Shown: positions 1 through 8,000, counted from the first letter of the stretch. The stretch: DNA of 39,869 bases from Euryarchaeota archaeon UBA125 (GCA_002502625.1 DAPV01000048.1:2242-42110); one strand, 5' to 3'. Translations and numbers: made by a program. The notes: generated from the letters alone by a model not told the origin.

Positions 1-83
1 CAAGAAGGTACTTCCATACATGACCTACCATCGACGTAGTGTACTTTAGGAGGTGTTTCTCCCCATAAACCAAAAAACGACAT
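1..83 (-). CDS. Possible 5' end of an unidentified gene (cut by window edge)
   Basis: Reading leftwards from an ATG at 83-81, the frame stays open for 27 codons to the window edge. The peptide starts MSFFGLWGETPPKVHYVDG, which looks like a plausible protein start, but it is too short to assign to a family. An AT-rich element lies close upstream, although its distance from the ATG is shorter than expected for a leaderless archaeal start. This could be a chance open frame. The tRNA-Ser gene lies upstream on the same strand. Confidence 0.3.
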   Translation of the reverse strand, partial: MSFFGLWGETPPKVHYVDGRSCMEVPS

Positions 84-144
84 ACTGCGCCTAATTTAGA
101 GGCATTCGAATTGAGAATTAAGAGGGACGCCGAATCAGATTAAG

Positions 145-227
145 CGCCGAGAGAGGGATTTGAACCCCCGAGTCCAAGGGACAGTGGATTTCGAATCCAC
201 CGCAATACCGGGCTATGCGATCTCGGC
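145..227 (-). tRNA. tRNA-Ser (anticodon CGA)
   Basis: Read on the minus strand this folds as a cloverleaf. The seven-pair acceptor stem is GCCGAGA with TCTCGGC. The anticodon arm GGTGGA-TTCGAAA-TCCACT has loop anticodon CGA, which reads UCG serine codons. An enlarged variable arm is typical of tRNA-Ser, and the T arm contains GGTTCAAATCC. The discriminator base at position 145 is G, as expected for serine. The 3' CCA is not encoded, so it must be added after transcription; a CCA-adding enzyme is encoded at 23938-25242. No intron is visible. Confidence 0.95.
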
Positions 228-317
228 AGGTTCCAAGCCACCTGCCTTCTAGTCATAAGTCTCACTAGACATGTTTCGATTGGTAAAGACTGAATTGAGG
301 TAGTACCTCGCAAGTAT

Positions 318-518
318 ATGATGGTTCGAATCGAGGTTGAGGGAGTAACTCACGATGTTGAGGTAGAAGAAGGAATTACAATTGATAAAATTCTAGAAAA
401 AATCGGTGTTCTTCCAAGCACTGTACTTGTTACGCATGAAGAAAAAATAGTTCCTCATTCAACAAAAATCAATTCAAATGTCGAATTAGGGACAATCATA
501 GTATCATCAGGCGGATAA
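318..518 (+). CDS. Ubiquitin-like small archaeal modifier / MoaD-ThiS-type protein
   Basis: This 66-residue protein has the size of a beta-grasp sulfur carrier or SAMP and ends in an exposed di-glycine (IIVSSGG). In this family that terminus is adenylated by an E1-like enzyme, then used for sulfur transfer to tRNA or molybdopterin, or conjugated to lysines of target proteins. The first strand (VRIEVEGVTHDVEVEEG) and the central IDKILEKIG helix fit the fold. The second in-frame ATG (position 321) is an equally possible start. The stop codon directly abuts the stop of the opposite-strand PAC2 gene. The choice between a thiolation, molybdopterin or SAMP role cannot be made from this sequence. 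Confidence 0.8.
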   Translation: MMVRIEVEGVTHDVEVEEGITIDKILEKIGVLPSTVLVTHEEKIVPHSTKINSNVELGTIIVSSGG

Positions 519-1280
519 TTAAACATAAAATTCAGGAGAAGGTTCAGACGGATTCAACAGTGAATCAAGTTCAGTCTGATCCAAAGCAATTTCTCTTCGT
601 ATTCGTTCAGCTGTGCTCTCGGTAGTATCTATACTAATTTCCAACGCAATTCCTAGTTTCTCTTCTACCCAAGATGCTAACCGTTGCCCTGTAATCACAT
701 CTACAGTTGATCCTAATGTTTCTGCAACTGCACAAGCAGCCGGAACTGACCTTAGTGGAGCCATTCCTGCAAGTAATCCTGCCATACCGATCATTCCTGC
801 TTCAGGGGCAGTTGTTGAAGCATTTACTCCTCTTTCTGCAAAGGCATCACGAGTGTCTGCATCTGAACAAACTAGATGGATAGAGTGTTCCTCAACATCT
901 CCTTGAAGGCCAACTAGAATCAAGAGTAGTTCCGCATCGGCTTGGTCTAACATTTTCAAAATCTTATCTGCTACTTCATATTGTCCGGTAGGAGTTAACG
1001 GTTGAGAATCTCCTGTGAGAACAATTACCGGGAGACCCATGGGAAGTAACACTTGATGAATCTCAATTCTAGGAGGATGTAAAAGGCCATCTTTCATGGT
1101 TGAATGAGGGGGGAAATCAGGATGCATAAGCCATGCAAGACACTCCGAATCATGCTCTTCAATCAAGGCATCAACAATTATCTTACCTACATTTCCAACA
1201 CCAGGTAGAGCTTCTATGAATACCATCTGTTCAGGAATTGATTCAAACCCATTCATCCAATGAATTTCGGTTCGATTCAT
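519..1280 (-). CDS. PAC2-family protein (proteasome-assembly-chaperone-like)
   Basis: The 253-residue product resembles the archaeal PAC2/COG2047 family, whose members include proteasome assembly chaperone homologues such as PbaB. Visible family features are the early LPGVGNVGKIIVDALIEE segment, the PDFPPHSTMKDGLLHPPRIEI region, a TGDSQPLTPTGQYEVADKIL helix and a glycine-rich EAGMIGMAGLLAG stretch near the middle. No signal peptide or membrane helix is seen. The ATG overlaps the Nop10 stop by four bases (ATGA), so the two are translationally coupled at the end of the eL42-eS27-aIF2 alpha-Nop10 operon. Function as a proteasome chaperone is inferred from the family. Confidence 0.85.
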   Translation of the reverse strand: MNRTEIHWMNGFESIPEQMVFIEALPGVGNVGKIIVDALIEEHDSECLAWLMHPDFPPHSTMKDGLLHPPRIEIHQVLLPMGLPVIVLTGDSQPLTPTGQYEVADKILKMLDQADAELLLILVGLQGDVEEHSIHLVCSDADTRDAFAERGVNASTTAPEAGMIGMAGLLAGMAPLRSVPAACAVAETLGSTVDVITGQRLASWVEEKLGIALEISIDTTESTAERIRREIALDQTELDSLLNPSEPSPEFYV

Positions 1281-1495
1281 TCTTCTTCACTCTCATTTTC
1301 TTTAATTGAAGGTAAACTCGCTGCCCAATCTCCAGATCCTACTCCCTTACGTTGTCTTCTTCGTTCTCCTTGACGATCTTCGGGTGAAAACTTCAAAGGT
1401 GCTGCTGCTCTCATTTTTACTCCACAAGTTGGACATATGGAGTCCAAGGAATAAACATCACATTCAGGACATTTCTGTAGATTGCTGCGTCCCAT
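1277..1495 (-). CDS. nop10: Nop10, H/ACA ribonucleoprotein subunit
   Basis: This 72-residue protein has the Nop10 arrangement: an N-terminal zinc ribbon with CPEC at residues 9-12 and CPTC at 21-24, followed by the basic segment AAPLKFSPEDRQGERRRQRKG. Nop10 binds Cbf5 and is needed for RNA-guided pseudouridylation and rRNA maturation. The C-terminal tail is extended and acidic (ENESEEE), slightly longer than minimal archaeal Nop10. The gene lies between aIF2 alpha and PAC2, its standard archaeal place, and overlaps the PAC2 start by four bases. Confidence 0.93.
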   Translation of the reverse strand: MGRSNLQKCPECDVYSLDSICPTCGVKMRAAAPLKFSPEDRQGERRRQRKGVGSGDWAASLPSIKENESEEE

Positions 1496-1566
1496 ATTAA
1501 CACCCGTTCTATTGATTGCTCTTAGGAGGGCTCAAGAACCATTCGGGTAGAATACGTTTGAAAGTA

Positions 1567-2358
1567 TCAATCTCTGTAGCATTCTACAGAACCACCAGCG
1601 CTCTTTACTAGGTCTTCTACTGTTTTCTGTGCGGAAACCCATGCCTTTTCAGCCAACTTATAGTCGGGGGCTACAACTTCAACCCTATATTCTGGAGCAC
1701 CATCGTAATAGCAAGAAACAGATACTTCATCTTTTTTTGATGATGCGCCTTCTGCTCCAATAAGAGATTTTTTGATCAATTCAACTCCTTCGTCATCCCA
1801 AACTTCTATCATCATTCGACCTCGAATAATAACACTCGAAGGGACAATATTCTCTAAGGCTAATTCAATAAAATGAGAGGTCCAATCCCCTTCTAATCCC
1901 ATTTCCCCTAGAATATCAGCATTAGCAGCCACCTCTTCGAATGAACCGTAAAGTGTTCCAAATGTCTCTTCCAACTCATTACTCATTTTTACTAATTCTG
2001 AATCTTTCCAATTATTGCGATCTCCGACAATCTTGAGAAGTTGTGCCGCTCTTTGTTCATTCTTCCAATCTTGAAGCGTCTCTCTTCTACGTTCATCACT
2101 AACTGACTTTATCGAAACATCAACACTTCGCTTGTCTTTTCTTACTTTAGTAACTCGGGCTACTGTTCGTTGTCCTTCTCGAATATGATCTCTAACTCTA
2201 GCAACCCATCCAGAACTTACCTCTCCGACGAAAACAAACGCTCGAATATCGTCTGAAAATCCATTGAGATTTAGATACGCACCATTTTTCTCAATACTCG
2301 ATACGGTAACTACGACGTATTCTCCCTCTTGAGGATACTGAATATCATTGACAGCCAT
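1567..2358 (-). CDS. eif2a: Translation initiation factor aIF2, alpha subunit
   Basis: The 263-residue length and sequence match archaeal aIF2 alpha, the subunit that helps the aIF2 heterotrimer deliver initiator tRNA to the small ribosomal subunit. An S1/OB domain occupies about residues 10-85 (EGEYVVVTVSSIEKNGAYL, then FVFVGEVSSGWVARVRDHIREGQ and KVRKDKRSVDVSIKSV). A helical middle domain and a C-terminal alpha-beta domain follow; the latter includes VEVVAPDYKLAEKAW. The start is preceded by a purine-rich GGGGG element and lies 13 bases after the eS27 stop, as part of the ribosomal-protein operon. Confidence 0.95.
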   Translation of the reverse strand: MAVNDIQYPQEGEYVVVTVSSIEKNGAYLNLNGFSDDIRAFVFVGEVSSGWVARVRDHIREGQRTVARVTKVRKDKRSVDVSIKSVSDERRRETLQDWKNEQRAAQLLKIVGDRNNWKDSELVKMSNELEETFGTLYGSFEEVAANADILGEMGLEGDWTSHFIELALENIVPSSVIIRGRMMIEVWDDEGVELIKKSLIGAEGASSKKDEVSVSCYYDGAPEYRVEVVAPDYKLAEKAWVSAQKTVEDLVKSAGGSVECYRD

Positions 2359-2371
2359 CTAAAGCCCCCGA

Positions 2372-2542
2372 TCACTCGAGGACTTCCTGGACCTCGCTAC
2401 CTACTAAGGAAGCTTTTCCACCTGCTGGTAAAGCGAGAGTTGCGCCACAAACAGAACAATTGATTGCAGTAGAAGCACGTTCAAAGATTACTACTTCATG
2501 TCCACAGTCATTACAAGTAACACGAAGAAATTTACCAACCAT
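2372..2542 (-). CDS. rps27e: Ribosomal protein eS27 (S27e)
   Basis: A 56-residue zinc-ribbon protein of the small ribosomal subunit, starting MVGKFLRVTCNDCGHEVV. It contains CNDC at residues 10-13 and CSVC at 29-32, the two halves of the zinc site, followed by the family's glycine-rich LALPAGGKASL segment. A good Shine-Dalgarno sequence (GAGGTG) lies six bases before the ATG. The gene sits 10 bases after eL42 and 13 bases before aIF2 alpha, in conserved archaeal order. Confidence 0.95.
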   Translation of the reverse strand: MVGKFLRVTCNDCGHEVVIFERASTAINCSVCGATLALPAGGKASLVGSEVQEVLE

Positions 2543-2552
2543 CTTTTTCACC

Positions 2553-2840
2553 TCACTTGTCTACAAGTTCAAACTTCTTGGCTCTCTGTCCTGCTGGAGA
2601 GTGAGCCTTTCCAGTCTCGGTACACCTGTACACTAAATTGACTCTCTTAGTTGGCTTTTCTCGGCCTTCTGGCTTTGGACGAGGGAAACCACGGTAACCT
2701 GCAGTTACTCTTCGGAAACGTCTCTGACCCCATTTGAGTTCAGATGCTCGCCTCTTCTTAACACGCTCAACGGTATGTACAGTATGGCGTCCAGCAGAAG
2801 GGCTGTATCTCATTACCTTGCGCGGCATCTTAACCATCAT
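2553..2840 (-). CDS. rpl44e: Ribosomal protein eL42 (L44e), lacking the zinc-ribbon cysteines
   Basis: The core motifs LKWGQRRFRRVTAGYRGFPRPKPEG (in two parts, residues about 35-59) and KPTKRVNLVYRC identify eL42, a large-subunit protein near the E site. GGAGGTGAC immediately upstream supports the start; the second ATG (2837) and MPRK at residue 5 are alternatives. Family members with a zinc ribbon carry YCPYC near the N terminus and CTECGKA near the C terminus. Here these read YSPSA (residues 12-16) and CTETGKA (73-79), so only one of four cysteines remains. First gene of the eL42-eS27-aIF2 alpha-Nop10-PAC2 operon. Confidence 0.94.
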   Translation of the reverse strand: MMVKMPRKVMRYSPSAGRHTVHTVERVKKRRASELKWGQRRFRRVTAGYRGFPRPKPEGREKPTKRVNLVYRCTETGKAHSPAGQRAKKFELVDK

Positions 2841-2970
2841 GTCACCTCCGTAGCATCTCGGCGACCATCGGCCCCTATTTGAGCGTGTCGTGATTCAATA
2901 TCTTGATTACAATGCAAATATCGACTCAAATGGCATCAATGTTCATGTCTTTAACTAAGTGTCGGGAGTC

Positions 2971-3735
2971 ATGGATTGGGCCACCATAGCCTTCTGGTCC
3001 CTCCTTTATGCCGGAATTCCAGCAGTACTAGCAATGCACCTTCAACGAAAGGTGACTAAAATCTACAAGATTGCTACGCCAATGACTATTCTGGTACTAG
3101 CCGGGATAGCCGGAACTGCAAATATGATAGGTGAAAGTACCCATATGGGGCCAGTTGAAACTGCTGAAGCTCTTATTCACCTCGTAATTCCTACAAGCAT
3201 CTACCTCATAGGATCATGTTTAGCAATTTTTGGAGGGCCTAGTCCGGTAGGGCCAATTCCCAAAAATTGGAGGATAGGAGGGTCTATCCTAATGTTCATT
3301 TCAATAGGATGGATAATTGTTCAATCATTACAACCAGAAAGTCTACCAATTCAAACCGCTAAAATGAATGATATTGCAATTTCATCCCTTCTTATTGGAA
3401 TCTCTATAGTTGGAGCGATAGGAACAACAGTAGTTCTTACTGTTGGAGAAAAAAGATGGAATGCAGCAATAATAACAATCGCACTATCTATTGGTTCTAT
3501 TGTGATTTTAGCACAGTTAGCAGTTGAGAAATCGGAATATATTCAAGATTCGCTCCAAACAATCATTGGGACTATATTCGGTGTAATATTTGCGCTTTGG
3601 ATTACATTCCATGTAATTGTATTAATCGAAAAAAATGCTGCTCTTCCAAAAACAACTGAACCGATAAATGATGAGGAGGAGAGTCTCGTCAAACGACATC
3701 TTGAAGCAAATATTGGAGGTGGAAAAAATGAGTAA
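2971..3735 (+). CDS. Polytopic membrane protein, unrecognised
   Basis: I do not recognise the family. The 254-residue product (ATG start; a GTG four codons upstream at 2959 is possible) has about seven or eight hydrophobic segments. These include IAFWSLLYAGIPAVLAM at the N terminus, MTILVLAGIAGTANMIG, IHLVIPTSIYLIGSCLAIFGG and ISSLLIGISIVGAIGTTVVL, plus a last helix ending FHVIVLI. A short acidic tail follows. There is no cleaved signal peptide or catalytic motif. The stop overlaps the ATG of the next gene by eight bases, so the two small membrane proteins are probably coupled and may form a complex. Confidence 0.65.
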   Translation: MDWATIAFWSLLYAGIPAVLAMHLQRKVTKIYKIATPMTILVLAGIAGTANMIGESTHMGPVETAEALIHLVIPTSIYLIGSCLAIFGGPSPVGPIPKNWRIGGSILMFISIGWIIVQSLQPESLPIQTAKMNDIAISSLLIGISIVGAIGTTVVLTVGEKRWNAAIITIALSIGSIVILAQLAVEKSEYIQDSLQTIIGTIFGVIFALWITFHVIVLIEKNAALPKTTEPINDEEESLVKRHLEANIGGGKNE

Positions 3736-4144
3736 GAAAAACTCTTTTCTAGGTATTTTTGTCACTTTATCTATTGTGCTGATTGTCATAGGATGGATTG
3801 CTAATTGGAATATTGGTGATATTCAAGAAATTGGTAAGGATATCATAATTAAATCAGTTATGGCAATGACTGCTACATGGTTGATTCTTGCTACTTCAAG
3901 TACCAGCATTTTGCATAGAGGAAAAGCCCCTACAACTCAAACAATTACTCTTTTGTTCTTATCAGTAGGAGGATTAGGTCTTATTGAAATTTTGAATGGA
4001 GAGATTTCTCGAGGAATGTTAGCAACAATCACAATTCAATGGGTAGGATTCACATTTGGAACTATTTTAGTGATATTCACTGTTCTTGCTATTGTTACTG
4101 GAAGCAAAGAAGAAGAAGACCCGCTCCTAGCAATGGATAAATAA
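3728..4144 (+). CDS. Small four-helix membrane protein, unrecognised
   Basis: The start at 3728 is chosen because GGAGGTG lies just upstream and the ATG overlaps the stop of the preceding gene in the string ATGAGTAA. Upstream in-frame starts would fall deep inside that gene. The 138-residue product has four likely membrane helices: FLGIFVTLSIVLIVIGWIA, the segment around VMAMTATWLILAT, TITLLFLSVGGLGLIEIL, and FTFGTILVIFTVLAIVTG. A short acidic tail (EEEDPLLAMDK) follows. No enzyme motif is seen. It probably acts together with the upstream membrane protein. Confidence 0.65.
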   Translation: MSKKNSFLGIFVTLSIVLIVIGWIANWNIGDIQEIGKDIIIKSVMAMTATWLILATSSTSILHRGKAPTTQTITLLFLSVGGLGLIEILNGEISRGMLATITIQWVGFTFGTILVIFTVLAIVTGSKEEEDPLLAMDK

Positions 4145-4147
4145 TTA

Positions 4148-6115
4148 TCAAAACTTACGATCAGGGTTCTTGGTATTCCATCTAGATTTCTTCTCAGGTT
4201 TATCTTCTACAGGTCTTCTAGTCACCATTCTAAGAGCCATTACGATTAGCAATAACGCAACCAATCCCCCTACAGGGGCATACGTAATCAACGGAGAAGA
4301 GGGATTAATTCGGGTAGCATCATAAGGATACGCGTCGGTATTATCTCCAACTCCATCACCATCTGAATCGGATGTCTCTCCAGCATTATTTGGGAATGCA
4401 TCGGAATTATCTCCCACACCATCTGAATCAGAATCTATAGTTTCATTCGCATCCAACGGGAATGCATCGGAATTATCTCCCACTCCATCCGAATCTAAAT
4501 CGCTTGATTCCGAAGGATCAGAGGGGAATATATCTTCATCATCCACCACTCCATCTCTATCAGAATCAACTCCAATAATCTCAACTGCATTAGAATAAGT
4601 AATGGACGAACGGATACCTCCGATCTTCAGAAGAGAAATTTCTACAGAATAATTTCCTAATTCTGTATTTTCAGGTACGAATATAGAAAGATTCCAAACC
4701 CCTTCAGAATTAGAATTCAATTGACCGCGCATAGGATTTGAGGTAGCCCATTCTCCAATTGGAGCAGGACCAGATTGCGGTGCAAATGGAGCATTAGACC
4801 AATCTAATTGGAAAGGGATGTTCTTATCCTGAGTACTTCCAATTCCAAGTTGACCATTCGAATTCTCTCCCCAACAGCTTATTGTTCCATTTTCAGCAAG
4901 AGCACACGTATGTGTTTCCGCAGCAACTACATTGACTACCGAAATAGTTTCATTGACATATTGAGGTGTATGTACTTCCCATTCAGATCCACTAACTTGC
5001 TTGTGTTTATTCCATCCCCAACAATATACAGAACTATTCTCAAGAACTGCACAAGTGTGCCAGACACCTGCATCTACATCAGTTGCTTTTGCTCCATCTG
5101 GTAATTTTACCATTACAGGTGAAGGCGCATTTGTAGTAGAGTTATCTCCGATCTGCCCACGCTCATTCCAACCCCAGCAAGTTATTGAAGAATCATCAAG
5201 AACTGCACAGGAATGGTATGCTCCAACTGATAAGTCAATTGCTGAACGGCCCTCGGGCAATGCTACATTAGCCCCAGGAGAATGCGTTGTTGAAGAGCTT
5301 CCACCATCGCCATTTTGACCTACATGGTCTCTACCCCAACACATTACACCTCCATCATCAAAAAGTACACATGTATTCGTATATCCTCCATCTACAGAAA
5401 TTGCATTGCGATTATCTGGAATATCTATGAGTACAGGAGTGTATTGCGAGGACGTTTCTTCAAGACCATTGCCTAGCCTACCATCATGATCGCTACCCCA
5501 ACACATCAATGAACCATCATCTAAAATTGCACATGTATGATGACTACCCATGCCGACAGTTACTACGGTTCTATTTGCGGGGAATTCTACAGGTATTGTC
5601 GGTGATGAGTAAACATTTGTTGTACCATCTCCTGACTCGCCATTATCGTTCTGACCCCAACAGAAGAGAGGGCCAGAGAATTCCAAGGCGCATGTTCTAC
5701 GGTGATTTGCGAAAATAGAATGATATTTACTCCCGTCAGAGGAAGATACAGGTTCAGCAGGACGTAAATGTCTATCTGAATTGCCGCCGTCCCCTAGTTG
5801 CTCATTACCATCATGCCCCCAACAAATTGCAGTTCCATTGTCCAAAATAGAACATGAATGATAATGCCCTAAAGCAAGAACAGATGCAACACTTGCAGAA
5901 TTATCCTCCTCTAATACATATGAGAAACGAATAGATGAAACACCCTGTATATCAGTTAAATCTAACGAGCAATCGATTTCCTGTCCTGCATTAACAATGT
6001 CAGATGTACAGGAAATCTCTGGAGAATCTACTTCTTCAGCAGATGTATGAGACAAGGGCATTAAAAGGAAAAGACAAGAAAGCAGTATAGCCAGATGACG
6101 CGCACTCATATCCAT
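4148..6115 (-). CDS. Surface-anchored RCC1-type seven-bladed propeller with calcium-binding repeats
   Basis: The 655-residue protein begins with a signal peptide (LAILLSCLFLLMPLSHTSAEE). Next come seven RCC1-like repeats, each with the core C-x9-CWG, for example CAILDDGSLMCWG, from about residues 80 to 430. A beta-rich linker follows. Four 22-residue thrombospondin-type-3-like calcium repeats lie at 517-604 (DSDxDGVGDNSDAFP pattern). A single membrane helix (GGLVALLLIVMALRMV) and a basic tail end the protein, which predicts display outside the cell with a small cytoplasmic end. RCC1 propellers bind partners or ligands; the target is unknown. A second ATG at 6109 could be the start. The stop lies three bases from the opposite gene's stop. 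Confidence 0.85.
   Translation of the reverse strand: MDMSARHLAILLSCLFLLMPLSHTSAEEVDSPEISCTSDIVNAGQEIDCSLDLTDIQGVSSIRFSYVLEEDNSASVASVLALGHYHSCSILDNGTAICWGHDGNEQLGDGGNSDRHLRPAEPVSSSDGSKYHSIFANHRRTCALEFSGPLFCWGQNDNGESGDGTTNVYSSPTIPVEFPANRTVVTVGMGSHHTCAILDDGSLMCWGSDHDGRLGNGLEETSSQYTPVLIDIPDNRNAISVDGGYTNTCVLFDDGGVMCWGRDHVGQNGDGGSSSTTHSPGANVALPEGRSAIDLSVGAYHSCAVLDDSSITCWGWNERGQIGDNSTTNAPSPVMVKLPDGAKATDVDAGVWHTCAVLENSSVYCWGWNKHKQVSGSEWEVHTPQYVNETISVVNVVAAETHTCALAENGTISCWGENSNGQLGIGSTQDKNIPFQLDWSNAPFAPQSGPAPIGEWATSNPMRGQLNSNSEGVWNLSIFVPENTELGNYSVEISLLKIGGIRSSITYSNAVEIIGVDSDRDGVVDDEDIFPSDPSESSDLDSDGVGDNSDAFPLDANETIDSDSDGVGDNSDAFPNNAGETSDSDGDGVGDNTDAYPYDATRINPSSPLITYAPVGGLVALLLIVMALRMVTRRPVEDKPEKKSRWNTKNPDRKF
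4304..4567 (-). repeat. Four tandem 66-base units encoding calcium-binding repeats
   Basis: Four consecutive 66-base units encode 22-residue repeats of the type D-x-D-x-DGVxD-x-x-D-A/I-F/Y-P. The two middle units are nearly identical at DNA level (the plus-strand string gggaatgcatcggaattatc occurs twice), which suggests recent duplication. The spaced aspartates match thrombospondin type 3 calcium sites. In the protein they lie between the propeller and the membrane helix and probably act as a calcium-stiffened stalk. Confidence 0.85.
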
Positions 6116-6228
6116 GTCTCAAGCAATTAGGTTTCAAAGCATTCGATAATATTGGACGAATTTCGTAGTTTTTACTTCGGCAAGCCTCATAAGAACGGGT
6201 TAGGTCGCGAGGCTGTCGAGGTGAGTAA

Positions 6229-6411
6229 ATGAGTAAGGGTACACCATCCTTTGGAAAACGTCAGAAGATTGTTCATTTCCGCTGCCGACGTTGCGGTAGG
6301 CACGCATATCACAAGCAAAAGCGTGTTTGTTCAGCCTGCGGATATGGCGCGACTGCTCGCCGACGCAAATATCGATGGTCGAAGAGAAATCGGCTTATCG
6401 GTAACAAGTGA
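6229..6411 (+). CDS. rpl37e: Ribosomal protein eL37 (L37e)
   Basis: A 60-residue basic zinc-binding large-subunit protein. The start MSKGTPSFGKRQKIVHFRC is typical of eL37. The zinc site is CRRC at residues 19-22 with CSAC at 34-37, followed by GYGATARRRKYRWSKRN. GAGGTG lies five bases before the ATG. In many archaea an Lsm/Sm-like gene precedes eL37; here the 113-base leader holds none. PurF follows 50 bases downstream on the same strand. Confidence 0.95.
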   Translation: MSKGTPSFGKRQKIVHFRCRRCGRHAYHKQKRVCSACGYGATARRRKYRWSKRNRLIGNK

Positions 6412-6461
6412 TTTTTGCTCAAGAACCATAAGGTGGCTACTCGACCACACTCCGAGGACCC

Positions 6462-8000
6462 ATGTGCGGCATCATAGGAATCCTCGCCCCAGAAGGGTCG
6501 GAAGTCCGACAACAACTCTATGATGGGCTCCTAGTGCTACAACATCGTGGTCAAGATGCTGCTGGAATGGTTACATGCGATAAAGAGAGATTTCACCAGA
6601 GAAAATCTAACGGAATGGTCAATGATGTGTTTAGACAACACCATATGGACCTGTTAGGAGGAAAGATGGGTATAGGACATGTTCGTTACCCTACAGCTGG
6701 ATCTTCTTCATCAGCAGAAGCTCAACCATTCTATACAAATTCACCTTATGGGATGGCTCTTGCACACAATGGGAATCTTACCAATGCAGGAGAACTGTTA
6801 CACGAAGTAATTCACCATGATAGAAGGCATGTTAACACAAATAGTGATTCTGAAATTCTATTGAATATTCTCGCTAGTGAACTTGGACGAACTCATGTAA
6901 CTCAAATCGATGGAGAACTATATCTTGATTGTGAGGATTTATTCGATGCAGTAGAGAGAGTAAATTCACGAGTAAATGGGTCATACGCTGCAGTTAGTGT
7001 ATTATCAGGCTACGGAATCTTGGCATTTCGTGATCCTTTCGGAATTAGGCCACTAATACATGGTTCAAAAAAAGATGAAAATGGAAATGAAACACATGTT
7101 TTCGCTTCAGAAAGTGTAGCATTGACAGCTTTAGGATGTGAAATCATTGGAGATGTAGGCCCTGGTGAAGCAGTATTTGTTGACGAAGATGGTCGAATAA
7201 GAAGAAGAGTATGCCATCCTTCTCCTGTGATGAATCCCTGTATATTTGAGCAAGTATACTTTGCAAGACCCGATTCTGTTATTGATGGCATCTCAGTATA
7301 TGAGGCAAGAATCAAGATGGGCGAGAAATTAGCAAATCGTATCATGAAAGAAAGACCAGGGCATGGAATTGATGTAGTAATGCCAATCCCCGATAGTGGG
7401 AGAATATCTGCAATGGAAGTAGCACGGACACTTGGATTAGAATACAGAGAAGGGTTCGTCAAGAATAGATATGTAGGGCGAACTTTCATTATGCCTGGAC
7501 AAGCAATACGACAAGATAGTGTAAGAAAAAAATTGAATCCGATACCTCATGAATTTGCTGGAAAAAGAGTACTCTTAGTGGATGATAGCATTGTTAGAGG
7601 AAATACATCAAGAAAAATCGTACAATTAGCAAGGGATGTGGGCGCAAAAGAGGTATTCTTTGCGAGTGCTGCCCCTCCCGTCCTACATCCAAATGTGTAT
7701 GGAATCGATATGCCTGCTAAAGAAGAGTACATTGCCCATAATCAAACAAATGAAGAAATAACTAGGGCAATTGGAGTAGATTGGCTAATTTATCAATCTC
7801 TAGAAGATCTAGAAGATGCTGTAATCGAAGCAGGAAAAGGAGTTGTGACCGAATTTGATTCTTCTTGCTTTACTGGAGAATATGTTTGTGGAACAATTAC
7901 TCCTGAATACTTGTCATCTGTAGGAATTGCCAGAAATGATGAAGCAAAAACAAATAAAAATTCTACAGATGAGACCATTGAAATCCACAATAAAGAATGA
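6462..8000 (+). CDS. purF: Amidophosphoribosyltransferase (PurF)
   Basis: Catalyses the first step of purine synthesis, turning PRPP and glutamine into phosphoribosylamine. The 512-residue protein starts MCGIIGIL, so Cys2 becomes the N-terminal glutaminase nucleophile after Met removal and there is no propeptide. The Ntn domain shows VLQHRGQDAAGM, GHVRYPTAG and AHNGNLTN. The phosphoribosyltransferase domain carries CIFEQVYFARPDS and the PRPP loop VLLVDDSIVRGNTSRK (about residues 369-384). Of the four cysteines that bind the [4Fe-4S] cluster in Bacillus-type PurF, only equivalents at C260 and C469 are seen; the others appear as N411 and D466. The C-terminal tail is short and charged. Confidence 0.95.
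   Translation: MCGIIGILAPEGSEVRQQLYDGLLVLQHRGQDAAGMVTCDKERFHQRKSNGMVNDVFRQHHMDLLGGKMGIGHVRYPTAGSSSSAEAQPFYTNSPYGMALAHNGNLTNAGELLHEVIHHDRRHVNTNSDSEILLNILASELGRTHVTQIDGELYLDCEDLFDAVERVNSRVNGSYAAVSVLSGYGILAFRDPFGIRPLIHGSKKDENGNETHVFASESVALTALGCEIIGDVGPGEAVFVDEDGRIRRRVCHPSPVMNPCIFEQVYFARPDSVIDGISVYEARIKMGEKLANRIMKERPGHGIDVVMPIPDSGRISAMEVARTLGLEYREGFVKNRYVGRTFIMPGQAIRQDSVRKKLNPIPHEFAGKRVLLVDDSIVRGNTSRKIVQLARDVGAKEVFFASAAPPVLHPNVYGIDMPAKEEYIAHNQTNEEITRAIGVDWLIYQSLEDLEDAVIEAGKGVVTEFDSSCFTGEYVCGTITPEYLSSVGIARNDEAKTNKNSTDETIEIHNKE

Noticed and set aside
613..906. Open frame of 97 codons on the plus strand inside the PAC2 gene
   Set aside because: It is the antisense shadow of a clearly recognised protein; its composition is low-complexity and shows no family motif.
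4304..4567. Possible CRISPR-like array suggested by regular 66-base repeats
   Set aside because: The repeats are in frame, encode aspartate-rich calcium motifs and have no unique spacers.
6183..6214. Six-base inverted repeat (AGCCTC and GAGGCT) in the eL37 leader
   Set aside because: The stem is short with a loop of about 20 bases and no supporting features; such repeats arise by chance.
7010..7489. 159-codon open frame on the minus strand inside purF
   Set aside because: It lies entirely over conserved PurF motifs and has no ribosome site or recognisable domain.
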